From NCBI RefSeq assembly GCF_036417845.1, contig NC_089982.1, forward strand, positions 62,571,684 to 62,635,683: 64,000 nt of DNA, read 5' to 3'. Made by a program: the position numbers and the translations under genes. The stretch comes from Apteryx mantelli (Eukaryota; Chordata; Aves; Apterygiformes; Apterygidae). Shown here piece after piece: positions 40,249 to 52,062 of the stretch. The notes below the pieces were generated by a model that had not been told where the DNA came from, searched no databases, and saw only the letters and a program-made list of their open reading frames with translations. Position 1 is the stretch's first letter. Each line of letters opens with the position of its first letter.

Positions 40249-40430
40249 TATAGAGTCATGGAAGTGCTGGATAGACCTCTGGAGATCCAATCTCCTACTC
40301 AAAGCAGGACTATCACCAATGCTAGGTCAGGTCAGCTGTGGCTTTGTTTAGTCGAATATTGACGATGTCCTGGACTGGAAGATCTATGATTTTCCTGAGC
40401 AAAATTTTCCTGACACATGAGGCTGGTTGA
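40249..40430 (-). mobile_element. Degraded CR1 LINE 3' fragment (minus strand)
   Basis: Read on the minus strand, this ends with a decayed form of the CR1 3' region. The plus strand shows AGAGTCATGGAA, then GACCTCTGGAGATCCAATCTC and CTCAAAGCAGGA, then GCTTTGTTTAGTCGAATATTGA. These are recognisable relatives of the standard avian CR1 3' UTR and ORF2 end. Many substitutions and small gaps indicate an old, inactive, 5'-truncated copy. The left edge (its 3' end) is near 40249; the right edge is approximate. Confidence 0.8.
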
Positions 40431-40545
40431 GGCCAGAAGATTACTAACTCTCTTAGGAGCTTCTTGGGTGCTACTTTCTTGAGGGGGGAGGGAGGGATAG
40501 GGACAATACCACAAACAACACAAATAGGTCATATTTGTGTGCGCT

Positions 40546-40559
40546 CCCCCCCCCCCCCC
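40546..40559. repeat. C14 homopolymer
   Basis: Fourteen consecutive C on the plus strand, just right of the old CR1 fragment. A likely sequencing-error hotspot. Confidence 0.9.
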
Positions 40560-41395
40560 AAAGCTGTGAATCAACAGGGCACAAAAGGTTGAATCTTTCA
40601 GAGCAAGGTGCTGTTCTGGATCTTTTTCAGGAATAGCAATGTTGAATATATGTGCCAGGGAAGCTCTTCTCACTTGATGAGCAAATCCTCATTTTATTTT
40701 ACATAAGTGATATATGTGAGAGGAAAAAGCTTATGAGATGCAGTGATGAATGTTTTTGCTAGCAGTGAATATAGTAAATAAATGGATCAATTTGGCATAG
40801 AAGCGTGGCTTAAGATCATTTTTCTACCCTGCCCCTGGACATTGGGTATGCATTTAAAATACTCTTTCGCAATTTGACAAGAATTAGTTTGCTGGAGATA
40901 AGCTTATTACCTTTAAGATGATATCACTTTTTTCATTAAGAATGTTCTAGAAATGCTATTGGTAGCAATATGAGAATAAAAAATGGACATTTCTGATGTG
41001 GCTGCAAATACATTCTTGTAATGAGATTTAATTCTTAACATGTAAATGGATTCCTTATAACTAAAGTTCTGCTGACTTAACTTGAGCTATCTATTATTAT
41101 AGATGTTCTATTTCATGCAAAGCTCCCTGCTGCTACAGTGCAGACTGAGAAATCCAAATTTAGGTATGCTAGAGTTAAGGTGAAATACAAATCTTCTGCT
41201 CTACATGTTGTCTCTACATAGCCTTAGAAATTTGCAAACAATAATATGCTCTTACAATGATACAGCAGTTCAATATATTCTTCAAACTTGAGTTGATTTT
41301 TGACTTTAATAGAAATAACAAAATGAATATTTTCCTTGAAATAATTGTGAGCCTTCAGATTGAGTCTTGTGTAGGAAAGCATCAACTCCCCCCTT

Positions 41396-41419
41396 CCCCC
41401 CCCCCCCCAAAAAAAAAAA
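41396..41419. repeat. C13A11 homopolymer junction
   Basis: Thirteen C followed directly by eleven A, preceded by a shorter C run, giving a nearly pure C/A tract. Confidence 0.9.
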
Positions 41420-43044
41420 TCATCTCGACTGTTCTTTAGTAATGAAGTAGAGACCCTGCATTTAAGGCTCTTCCTGCAATAAGCGAGCTCAGATGTTTTG
41501 GCTTATTCAGGCTTACCAGTAGCCACAGAGCAAAGTCGGTAAATCTTCTGCTTTACTTGCAAAATCTGGGAGTGTTTGTTCAAGTCTTATCTTTATTCTG
41601 TGAACCTCAGACTTTGATTTCTGATACATTTATTAACACCTTGAATGTTCCAGTCCAGAGTCTGACAGTTGTTTGAAGCACTGAATTTGACAACACTGGG
41701 ACCAGCTTTGTGCACTGCAAAGCTGGAAGAGTGCAGTATACCGTGGGTGTAGCGCGTGCCTGCTTTGGCCACTTCTGGCTAAAGAAGCTTGAGGAGTAGA
41801 AAGTTGTGACTTTAACATGGATACCTGGTCATGGGTGGACGAAGGCAGTCTGAAAATAAGCACTGCTGATAAGTAATAGGTTATGTTTTATCAAATCTGT
41901 TACATTTCACTATTGAGTGGAATTGCTGTCAAACAGCACAACCGAGCTATTTCTTAGCTATCCAGCAACAGCCATTCTGTGAGCAGTGTATTGTCTGGCT
42001 GGGAGTATAAAACCTTACTGAGGAAAAACTCAGAGGTGAAAATTTAATATAGAAGAGAAGCAAAATGAGAGACTTGGGGAAGAGGAGAGTTTGGGGCAAA
42101 TAAAATTTTAATAGCCAAGGAGTCCACATCAGTAGCTGTTGTCTTCCATCTTTGTATCTAACACTGATTAAGAACTTATAATATTTGAAGTAATATGAAT
42201 GCTTTGAAGAGCATATGGCTCTGAAAGATGATGAAAATGGGGGAGGGGAGTCTTACTTGACAGAGCATTAAATAAGATATTAAAGAAAATGCTTTTCTGC
42301 AGTCTCTGAGATGCCAGAGTTTTTGTAGATTTAAGCTAAAATGCACTTATTTTTTATTAGCTGCACAGATTGCTTTTGTTTTTACAGTCCAAATATAAAT
42401 GTCTAGCTCTAGATTGCTTAACACTTAGTTAGACTAGACTATTGCTTTTCAAAATGTCAGCAAGTATTTTGGATGGATAAAATATAATGTGTAGCTCTAA
42501 TGTAAGACCACTATATCTTGACAATTTCTCAGAAGAGCTCTAAATACATAGCTCTATTTGGTTATGGCAATGTCCAAACATTGGTATGCAAATGTCTCTG
42601 TGGTGGGTACTGAAGTGCAGTTTTTACTATAACTTCAAAGGGAGTAGCACTGGGTAGAATGAATTCATTCAGGTGCTCACCTGTTAAACCGGTAACCTAA
42701 TGAAACTGTTAAATTGACTTAGAGCATTTGAGCCTGGCCATGTCTGTAAAATGCTTCATGAAACCACATCAGTGTCCATAGTATTTTCTGCTGTGAAGAG
42801 ACAGATGCATTTTCCCCTTAGGGTATGCTGTTAGACTTGCCCGCTTAGGTAATTTTAAAAAATTCTCATCAGAACTGGACAAAAAATGTCATTAAATGCA
42901 GGCCACTTTGAACTCTAGTGAGTGAGGGAGCAAAAGTTTTGAATCTGAACCTGAGTACAGAATGAATTTAGTAGCTCCTTCCACAGTCTAAAGATGATTT
43001 GGACATACTCAGACTTCTCAGACTTGGAATTGTTCAAAATACTG

Positions 43045-43060
43045 CCCCCCCCCCCCCCCC
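43045..43060. repeat. C16 homopolymer
   Basis: The longest C run in the window, sixteen bases, in otherwise ordinary AT-rich DNA. Confidence 0.9.
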
Positions 43061-45830
43061 AGATTAGACTCGGCATAATAAAGATTATACTTTCATTTAC
43101 AGAGTAATTATTTCATAAGTAAAAAAACTCACTCACTTCAACATGAGAAATGAGCTAGTGTATTACCAAAGCTTCCTGAAGAGCATGCATGAGTCAGTTG
43201 CGGTAAATTCATTTTCTATTTGAATATTTAATCCATGTAAATATTTTTGTTAGTGTTCCCAAAATTAAGTTTGACTGGTCCCACATATGAAAAGTGGAGC
43301 TGTTCATCATGATCCTGAAGGGAAATGGACAATTTTGGGGGGTTTTGTAATGATTTACCATCATTGATATTAAAAACAATGGCGAAAAACATCATGTGTA
43401 GATCTGGCTAATTACTACCATTCCTGTAATGGTTTTGGTTGCTGATTAAGTTGTCTGCTCTGGGTATTGGAATAAAATATACATCACACTTCAGTCCTGT
43501 GAAATAAAGAATGCTTTCCAAGAGACAGGTTGCCTTCTGGTGGTTTTAATGGTGTCTGAAGATTGTCAAACCCTGTGTGCCTGAGGCTGCAATGTATAAA
43601 TGCCTAAGTAGTGAGTCTGCTGTTTAGGCTAGGTGCAACCAGGATGTAAAAGGAGGGCAGGGAGGTCTCATGCCTTATGCTACTTTTTGAAGCTTGCTGG
43701 AGCTGACAGGAGCCCACTTGATCTTCCCCAGTGATATGCTTTCTCCTTGTTTGGTTGCTCTGGAGAGAATATACAGTGGCCAGGTCCCACCTCATTATGC
43801 TTCCATCCTAATGATGTGGATTTACCATTTCATCATTCAAGATTATAGGGATATAATCCTATACCTTGGGATCTAGCTCATCCAATGTCAGATTCTGAAG
43901 GACTGAGTGTTAGGCAATTCTCTCAAGTCAGAGGAGGGAGTCATTTATCTTAGATTTCTCCTAGGAGTGTCAAAAAGGACAATTATTCATATTACTTCCC
44001 CTCATTGTCCGTGGGGGGTTTTAGCTTACACCAACAGCCTCTCTTAGGTTGAAAGAGTTGGGCAAGTTGAATCATGGCATTATTGTATTTTGGATTATAA
44101 GATTTTTTTCTATGATATTAACTTAGGTTTTGCTTGATAGGAGGACCATTGGGAGGGAGCAGGAAGGTAGCAATAAAGAACTTAAATAAAAACCAGATCT
44201 CCCAACTAACATAGCAGGGAGCAGAGTTTTGGTATATACTCAGTCTGTGTGCATTCTGGCCCAAAGTGACAGCATGGCTTTCTGAAAAAAGAAACTCTTC
44301 AGAAGAAAATGAAACCTACAGTGGTTCAGGAGGAAAGATGGAAAGAGGACCTGAAAGGAATCTAAAGAAGCTGCTCTTTGAGTGTAAGACTCCGGGAGAA
44401 GTAGTTGTGTGCATGACTTTATTGTCTAAGAAAACTTTAATCCACCTTCTCTGTAACAATTCTTTGTCCAAAGAAATACTATTTTGCTTTAAGAAGTTTG
44501 CTTACATGCCTGATGTCACTTCGCTTTAGGAAGCTTGTTTAGTGACTGGATGCTGCTGTTAGCTGTTCTGGAGGGATTAGTGATGCAAATTGAACGGAAA
44601 TGGCCTGTTTGGCAGGCTGTGGCTATACTCAGTCAGCTGTGCCAGAGAGCAGGACAACCATGCTCAGAAAAATGAGCTGAAGTCCGAGATGTGAGGTGAA
44701 CAGATTCAAATGCTGTGCTTGCTTTATCCTGTTAACTTGAGCTCACTATTAACCCAAGTTATGCTGAGTTTTCGTGTTATTTGCACATTGGCTCTCAGTC
44801 TGGCTTCAGCTTAGAGCCATCTGGCTGCCTTAGCAATATGGCTCAGCCAAAGGAAGGGGGGAACTGGCCTTCTCTCAAGCTCTGCTCCTGCGGAAATCAA
44901 AGAAACTGGCTCAGACAGTTGGCTCTGCACAGCTATTGTTGCAGCTTAGAAAGATTAGAAGGAACTTAGAGGCAGAAGTGTGTGTGGAGTAATTCAGTAA
45001 CATGTTCTGGTTCTGTGTTCTAGTCTCTTAATAAACTTCTGAAACAATTCTTCACAAAACTTCCAGCAAATGTTTCTGTAATCTTGTCTTTATTTCTTTT
45101 AACATTTTGTAAGGGTTTTTCTTCATCCAAGGTTGGAAAGAAGCCAAACTTACTGGGGGGAACCAAACTGCTAAATAGTCCTAAGCAACTTCTCAGTGTC
45201 AGTGGATTGAGGTGATAGCATTTCAGACTTAGCTGATTCAAACCCAGAGAACTTTGAGTCACCGATTACTAATAGCAATTGTATTTCTCTGTGTGCTCTG
45301 TCAATTGAATTTTCATTCTAAGCAGGAACAAAAAGTAATGATAAAATGTTCTTCACCTTTTTCCATTTTCAAAGCTTAGAAAATGAGGGTTAAATCTCTT
45401 CATGCTCTGGAACTCCTCATGGCATTGTAATTGTGTTGCTGTCCTACAAACAATTGCACAGCATTGAGGAAAAAGCAATAACAAATATATGTTTCTGAGA
45501 AACGCACAGAAAAACTGTAGGGTGCTGAATCTGAGTTGTCTAACCAATGCCAATTTAAAGATTCATCTAGAAACAGTTAAATAGAAAGATTGTACCTTTC
45601 AACCGTACTTGTCACCAGGCAGTCTTACATGCCTTTTAATCAAGTTATTAAACTTACGTAACTAGAAGATGACTAAAATTTGTGACCCAGAAGAACAAAT
45701 TCTTATGAACTGGGGCTCTTCAAAGATATGGCATTCTGTTTATTGTCATGAGGATCTTTCCATGCTCTAGAGAACACCATGATTCTAAACACAGCCGTAA
45801 TTGTTTCTTTTCTGTTTCAAGGATAAGAGG

Positions 45831-45849
45831 AAAAAAAAAGGGGGGGGGG
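45831..45849. repeat. A9G10 purine tract
   Basis: Nine A followed by ten G, continuing into GAGAGTGAGGGAGG. A purine-only plus strand of about 20 bases. Confidence 0.9.
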
Positions 45850-47074
45850 AGAGTGAGGGAGGCAAAAACACCTAGAAATAGAGTACCTGTAGACTGCTGC
45901 TTGTTTTTTCACTTTTATCTACCTCTCTCTGGAGAACATCTAAGTAGTTACACCTTAGGGAGGCATCTGCTTAGAGGACTGAACTGGATAGATTTCTTGG
46001 TACCTTTTATGTGAACAGAACAATATCAGTTTAAGGACCAGTACAGCACAGATGGTTTGATTCCTTGTATAAGGGAGCAAAGTGAGCATTCTTAAAATAT
46101 TTGTGTGTTTTCACAGGCTTTAGCTATGACAGCTGCTCAGAAGGCTTTTTTGAGAAAGACAGGTCAATGAATTACCCTGAAATTTCAAATTTAAATTCAC
46201 TATTTCTTTTTTGTTATGTTTGGCTTATACTGCTTTTCTGGGAGTACATAGGCTATTCTCCTCAGCAAGAGAAGTGATTAGTATTTTAAACTACAGCAGC
46301 AGCATCTCATTAAAATCATTAGATATCTTTGAATTTACTGGCAGTGCTTTAGCAAGTTTTGTCTTGCCAATTGTGACTCAAGCTTTGTTATAAAGCAGAA
46401 AGTTTTGAGCTGGGCGGTTTTCCTCTGTTCAGTTCAAGGGAACTGAGTGTTATTACTAGATTGCAGTAACTGTGCTGTAAAATTCTGAGACTAAGCCAAT
46501 GACGTGATATTTTTTGGCATCTGCATTTCTCTTAGCTAGTCTGTCTTACTGGCAACCATAAGTCAGGGTGCATGGAGTACCAGTTACTGCAATTCTGGAG
46601 TGCAGAGGCTCACCCACTTTTCCCAGTTGCATGCTTGAGAACTTGTTTCCAATCCCACCTCTTCTGGGGATCATACTTATTCAGCTTTGCTCAACTTTGG
46701 AGAAGATTCTATTAGAACATATTACAATTTCTCTACCACAACATTTTTTTTAAACTTGATTATACTTTATTACATAAACTACCTCACCATTCACATAACA
46801 AATGGTATCTGAAATGAGTATGTAGGTGGTATATATTTAGGACCTTAACTTTGAAGGTGATCATCACTGCAAACTTCTGAGGAATTACAAGCTCATGGAG
46901 AAGAAATATAGTTAAAATAACCAGCGTTATCTGCAAGGCATTTTCAACACTTGCAATTTGAAAGCTGTGTGGCGCTTAAATATTCTTGTTGATGGTGATA
47001 TATTTAAAAGCTTAAATGAAAGCAAGCTTTTTAAAGAAGAAAGCCCTGTGGCCTGATTTCACAATGTGATAATA

Positions 47075-47170
47075 TCTTATGTGCTACTATATACAGTAGC
47101 ACATAAGACATGATAGTAGCTATATAGTAGCTACTACTTATACATAATTCTTTAAAGAATTATGAATAAG
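47075..47170. repeat. Cluster of three adjacent palindromes
   Basis: First, a perfect 14-bp stem (47075-47088 with 47095-47108, loop ATATAC) built from TCTTATGTGCTACT. Second, a 10-bp perfect palindrome AGTAGCTACT at 47126-47135 with further AGTAGCT copies beside it. Third, a 22-bp perfect palindrome at 47143-47164, extending to 34 bp (47137-47170) with a single A-A mismatch per arm. All lie within 96 bases. No transposon ends or coding potential are visible. Confidence 0.9.
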
Positions 47171-47307
47171 ATGCTATACGCTTTCAGAAATGCCTAGCTT
47201 AAAAAGAAGAATAAGAACTTTGATAAGCTGTAGCCTGTTCTTTGCTTAGACTGTAATCATTTGATTTCTTTATTGACCAGAATGATTCTCTGACTTATCT
47301 GGTAGTT

Positions 47308-47605
47308 ATAGAATCATAGAATAATTTAGGTTGGAAATGAGCTGCAGAGGTCACTTTGAACCTCATCCAAGAAGCTGGTTGGACTACACAATCTGGGGCT
47401 TGTCCAGGTGGATTTAGAGCATCTCCACAAAAGGAGGTTCCACAGCCTCTCTGGGCAACCTGTTCCAATATTTGACCGCTGTCATGTAGTTTTTATATCT
47501 AATCAGAATTTCCCTTGTTGCAGCTTGTCTGCTGCCTTTCATCCTGTTGCTGTGTGCTCTCAGAGGAATCCTGATCTGTCTTCTCTATACCTTCCCCGTT
47601 AGGTA
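47308..47605 (-). mobile_element. CR1 LINE 3' fragment (minus strand)
   Basis: The plus strand begins ATAGAATCATAGAAT, the inverse of the bird CR1 octamer tail. It continues through GGTTGGAA and CCACAGCCTCTCTGGGCAAC, CTGTTCCAATATTTGACC and CCTGTTGCTGTGTGCTCTCA, all standard CR1 3' motifs read in reverse. About 300 bases of the 3' end remain, so it is a 5'-truncated, inactive copy, better preserved than the one at 40.25 kb. The open frame on the plus strand across it is not a gene. Confidence 0.95.
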
Positions 47606-47609
47606 GTTA

Positions 47610-50600
47610 CCATTTAACTGCATCCTAAAACCAAAGAATGCTAATCTTTTAGGAAGCAGTATAATAGAGAAAAGCATATAAAGTAGAGCATGCACATTTA
47701 ACACAAGATAGAACTAAGGCAAATAGCATTTTGTTCTGAACAGACATACCAAACTGATTTTACAACCAAAGATCTGTATTAGTCCTGCTACAAAGTTTGT
47801 TTGTAGACAAAAATTCAAAAAATGCCTGACATCTGTTAATTTAACCTGGACACAGTTAAATATGTGTGTTTGCATAAGGTAGAAGTCTCCAAATCTTGTA
47901 CATGGAAGAATGTACAAGTGTTTCTCAACCTTTGGTAAGGGCCTGTTATGTATTTAATAAATCTCTCTATTGCTGAAAAATTGTTATGTGACATGCTGTT
48001 GTGCAACAGTTGCACTGTGGTAGAATTCTAAGTAGGGATTCTGCCTTTTAAGTTCTAAATGCTTGAAAAATGTTGGCTGGAATTTTCAAGGCAGGGAAAT
48101 GAAGGTTTTCAGCTTTCTTTGAAAAAGCAAGGTTTTGTTGCTTCTTGGGCTGTAAGAAGTATAAAGAAGAATAGTTTGAACCATTATGAAGTGTAATGAA
48201 TGTGTACTGAATTTCAGTGCTATGAACTCTATTCTATTACTGTTCCAGTTTGCACTTTGAATAACCTCACCTCACAGAGCAGATACTGTATGTCAAGCCA
48301 AATTTTATCATAACTTAGAGCCCTCAGGACTTCTTTGGCTTCAGCTCCCTTAATCTTCCTGCTGTTTTTTATTTACTTGAATTCAGTTTCATATTACAAT
48401 CGTTCCTTCTATGCTCATTTCAGGTCGAATTGCTTAAATTAGATTTCTTTTATGTACATTATTCCTCTTACAGAATTTTCTCAAGCCAAACTCACTTTAA
48501 GATTTATTTTGTTTACAAGTAGATACTTTTTTCATGTCTTGACCTTTTTTTGGTTCCCATTATTAAAATGCATCCATTGATTTGTAACACATTTAAAGAA
48601 CACCAGTTTGTTCTGTGCTATAAAATATTTTATATTGACTTTTCTGATCGATTCCTTTAGCTACAGTTTGAAGTGAGACTCTTTTCACAGTTCTGTATGC
48701 TGTGAATAAAAATGTCACCACGAGATGAGACGTGCTTAGGAGTTATCTAGACCATCAGGTTTGCCTTGTGTGTATTCCTCTTTAGTTCTGGACAGTGACA
48801 TCTACAAAGTTTTGGAACAATATACTGCCTTTGCAAACAGTCTGATTTTTAAGAATAAATAGTCATTTGAAATATGACTCTGTCCTAAGTAAAACTTCTT
48901 GAACAAGTCTGCTGTTAACACCAGCACTAGAACTGCAGAGCTACTGGCCAGCACCTGGACCTCACTGTGCTTTAGCCACATCTAGATTCTTCCTGTCCCC
49001 ATGTACTTGAAATGTCTCAGCTCAAGTTCGTACTAACATCAGCATGACAAGATGTGATTATTCTGGAAAATTTGTTTTGCATTTGGAAAATCCACAGCCC
49101 TTCTCCCATGGGAATGGGGAACCCTGCAAACAGACTTTTAGGCCTTGCAGATCAGGGCATTTTTGGAAGGAAAAAAAAAGGGGAGGGGGGAAGGGCTGCA
49201 AATGAAAGAAAAAAATAGCTTCTGAACATAAAACTTCCAGGTGGAGCTATTGCAGATTGAAAAGGAAAAAGGAAGAGCAGCTCACAGGAGTAGAACAGTG
49301 TTAGGCAAAAAAAATAATTAATTCCTGGAACATTCATAGCTATAACCATGAATAAATGACAATTAATTAAGGAGTTTGAAGCATCTGACATAAAGGTCAG
49401 GCTGACATATACTATAATCAGTATATCAGTAATTGTGTTGCTTTTGCCAATTCCTGCAGTGGGATGACTGGATTCTGAAAACAAAGATGAGAAGGGGATT
49501 AAGATCTCTAGAATATTATGTTGTTGAACTGGGAAAGGCTATGGAAAGAATAAGAAAGCAAGTGCTAAATGCAAAATATGGGTGGGGAGGAGAGGAGGGG
49601 ATACGTTCCCTGAGATTGCAAGCTATGTAGATAAAGATATTTGTGGAAACTTGTTGGTGTAGAAGATCACTACAATCTAGTATACCAATGTACTAACAGA
49701 TGAGACGTCTCTTCCCTGTGAAGTCAGAGCGCAGTTTGCCCTGTGCATGTTTATGCAGCTTTTAATTCTCACCTGCGTAGGATGTGGCCCTCATAGGGAT
49801 TTACATCAGTCAGGGAGCAAGTCTTGCATATGCTCTTTTGACAGAGTTATGCAACATAAGTAAATTGCTAACATGGAGATAAGTATGAAATTCAAGCAGG
49901 AGCTGAGAACAAAACTTTCACAGTAGAAAAAAATGCTTTGCGCATATCTTCAAAGTGATGCATCAGGCAATACAGAAGCTGTATTAGTAATGTTAGTGCC
50001 AGGTGCTCCTGCTGCAGCTGGTCAAAGGCCAATGAAAAGGTTTATGAAGGTCTGGTTTATAACTCATTTGTACATAGTGGAGCTGATCCAAATTGCTGAA
50101 GCTAAAGGAAGGATGCTTTTCCCCAGTAGCTTTTGAGTTGAGCCCAACACATTGCTCTAACAGATCAAAGCCATTTGAGCTTATACGGTAGGGGTAATCT
50201 TCATATGAGAGATCTGCTGTGACATCGGGCAGCATGAACTCTGGCAGTAGTTGTCTGACAACTTATTATTTTCTGCTGCTTTTCCTCTTATGCCAACAGT
50301 TACAGGATGTGACTTGTAGGCATGTCATATAGATTTCACTGTCCTTGTTGCCAAGAGCAATATTATACAACGTCTTTGTAGAAATGTGCAATCTAACATC
50401 AGCAATGTTACCATGGTGCATTACTGTTGCTGAGTGCTGTCCTGCAGCATGTGCATAGCTAATGCTTCTCTACAGTGCTTTAGACCATAAGCAAAGTATA
50501 ATTGATTTTATTAATCTAAATATTTCAAGCACCTATTGCTGTGGAAACTCAGTCCACTTTTATTAATGACCTCACCTCAGGAACAAATTGCATTGACTTC

Positions 50601-50815
50601 GGAGGTGTCCAGTCGCCTCTGACCATGGGCATGCTCTGAGCTCTCCAAACAACAGAAGAGGATAATCAAATCATATCTCACGTGGATCAGGTAATGTACA
50701 AAATCTTGTAGCCCATCGTAAAGCATCACAATTTCTAGCCCTGAAAAAAGGACACTGATAATCAGTGTTTTCACTAGTTAATGTTACTTCCTCTGTTACT
50801 TCCTTTGATCCCAGT
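47610..50815. other. Non-coding DNA left of the full-length CR1
   Basis: No gene recognised. It contains a purine tract of A and G runs near 49170-49195 and a small palindrome at 50752-50768 (ACACTGAT / ATCAGTGT around a central A) about 50 bases before the CR1 5' region. Confidence 0.55.
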
Positions 50816-50823
50816 GGCCCTTG

Positions 50824-50875
50824 ATTGGGCGGTCAAGCACCCTGTGAGTCAGTGCTAGGGAGAGGCCTATATAAG
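50824..50875 (+). promoter_or_regulatory. Promoter-like elements at CR1 5' end
   Basis: An inverted CCAAT box (ATTGG, 50824-50828) overlaps a GC box (GGGCGG, 50827-50832). A TATATAAG TATA-like motif follows at 50868-50875. A start about 30 bases beyond the TATA would fall near 50900, within the CR1 5' UTR. Either these lie in the element as an internal promoter, or they are host sequence that happens to sit upstream of the true 5' end. Confidence 0.4.
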
Positions 50876-50890
50876 AGGCAGGCCCAGAGC

Positions 50891-50915
50891 GCAGCGAACA
50901 GAGGCAGCGAACAGA
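50891..50915 (+). repeat. Tandem 12-bp repeat in CR1 5' UTR
   Basis: GCAGCGAACAGA occurs at 50891-50902 and 50904-50915, a period of 13. It lies in the CpG-rich leader before ORF1, followed by related GCGCAGCGGTTCACGCAG sequence. Confidence 0.85.
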
Positions 50916-51000
50916 CGCAGCAGTTTGCGCAGCGGTTCACGCAGAAGGGCGCACGAAGGGACCTTTGTTTCTGTTCCCTGTGGTGTACACTTCCTCAAGT

Positions 51001-52062
51001 ATGGTCGTGACACGCCGCAGAGCACGTTCCCCAGCGGCTGTTGGAGTTGCTGTGTCAGAGGCTTGGACCCAGACCGACCCTCCGACAGTAGATGCGGCTC
51101 TACAGGTCTCAGGCTGCAGGGAGTGCTTGGGGCCTCTCCGGGAGGCCTGGGCTGGCAGCCAGCTCTCCTGCAGGAGGTGTGCTGCTGTTGGTGAGTTGTG
51201 TTGTCAGGTAAGGGAGTTACGGGAGGAGGTCAGTAGGCTGCGCAGCATCTGAGAAGCAGAGCAAGAGATAGACAGGGTATTCTCGGAGACTGTGCAGCTC
51301 CAGGAGTCCCAACCCCCTGCAGCAGTGGAGTTGCCAGAGGGCTCTGTGCCGTGTGAAACGGTACATCATAACATCGTAGAAGAAGGCTGGAAACTGGTCA
51401 CTACTCGTGGGAGGAGAAAGGCTCCTACTCCTCCTGAAGACCTGAAGCTGAAGAACAGGTTTAGCGTCCTCCAGGATGAGGAGGAGATGGGCATGGCTGC
51501 CAGGGAAGTACCTGGGACAACAGACCCTGTGTCCTGCCGGAACGCCCGCAAAAAGCAGCGGGTGATTGTTGTGGGGGATTCCCTGCTACAGGGGACGGAG
51601 GCACCTATCTGCCGACCTGACCTCTTGTCTAGAGAGGTTTGTGGCCTGCCGGGGGCTCGTGTGAGAGATGTCATGCGAAGACTGCCTAGGCTCGTCCATT
51701 CTTCGGACTATTACCCACTGCTGCTCTTCCATGTGGGCGCCAATGACACCAAGGGCAAACTGGAGGCCATCAAGCAGGATTTCAGAGCTCTGGGGATGGT
51801 GGTCAAGGGTCTGGGAGCCCAGGTCATCTTCTCCTCAATCCTGCCAGTGAGGGGGATGGATGAGAGGAGGAGGAGACGGACTTTCCAAGTTAACGACTGG
51901 CTGCGCCGCTGGTGTTGGCAACAGGGTTTTGGTTTCTACGACCATGGGACCCTGTCTGAAGATCGACAACTGATGGCGAGAGATGGGATCCACCTCACGA
52001 GGCAGGGCACGCGGGTCTTTGCCAACAGGTTGGCCAACCTGGTAAGGAGGGCTTTAAACTAG
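51001..52062 (+). pseudogene. CR1 ORF1: Cys motif, coiled coil, SGNH esterase; one in-frame stop
   Basis: From the first ATG (51001) the frame would be 353 codons. It is interrupted once, by TGA at 51250-51252 (codon 84), and then open to TAG at 52060. The N-terminal part holds paired CxxC motifs (CREC and CRRC, 16 residues between them), a zinc-finger-like arrangement, then a heptad-like stretch (VRELREEVSRL). The rest carries an SGNH/GDSL hydrolase: GDSLLQG (51574-51594; Ser nucleophile), GAND (from 51736) and DGIH (from 51982; catalytic Asp and His). All catalytic positions are present. CR1 ORF1 proteins are known to combine a Cys-rich finger with an esterase and are thought to bind RNA or membranes. 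The TGA may be a CpG-decayed CGA (inference). Restart at the ATG at 51487 would still include the whole esterase. Confidence 0.9.
52053..52059 (+). promoter_or_regulatory. Candidate -1 ribosomal frameshift heptamer
   Basis: TTTAAAC lies directly before the ORF1 stop TAG. In the ORF1 frame it reads T TTA AAC, the correct phase for X XXY YYZ slippage. After a -1 shift the next codons are CTA GGA, and that frame has no stop before ORF2. A G-rich stretch (52062-52082) begins three bases later, and a 6-bp hairpin (52091-52096 with 52102-52107) follows. TTTAAAC is one of the most efficient known eukaryotic slip sites. Function here is inferred. Confidence 0.45.

Larger units (their letters stand above)
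40440..47070. other. Non-coding DNA, no gene recognised
   Basis: No exon or RNA gene is recognisable. Long homopolymer C and G tracts are listed separately. Open frames such as 44266-44529 (plus, 87 codons) and 45020-45262 (minus) lack convincing splice signals. Confidence 0.55.
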
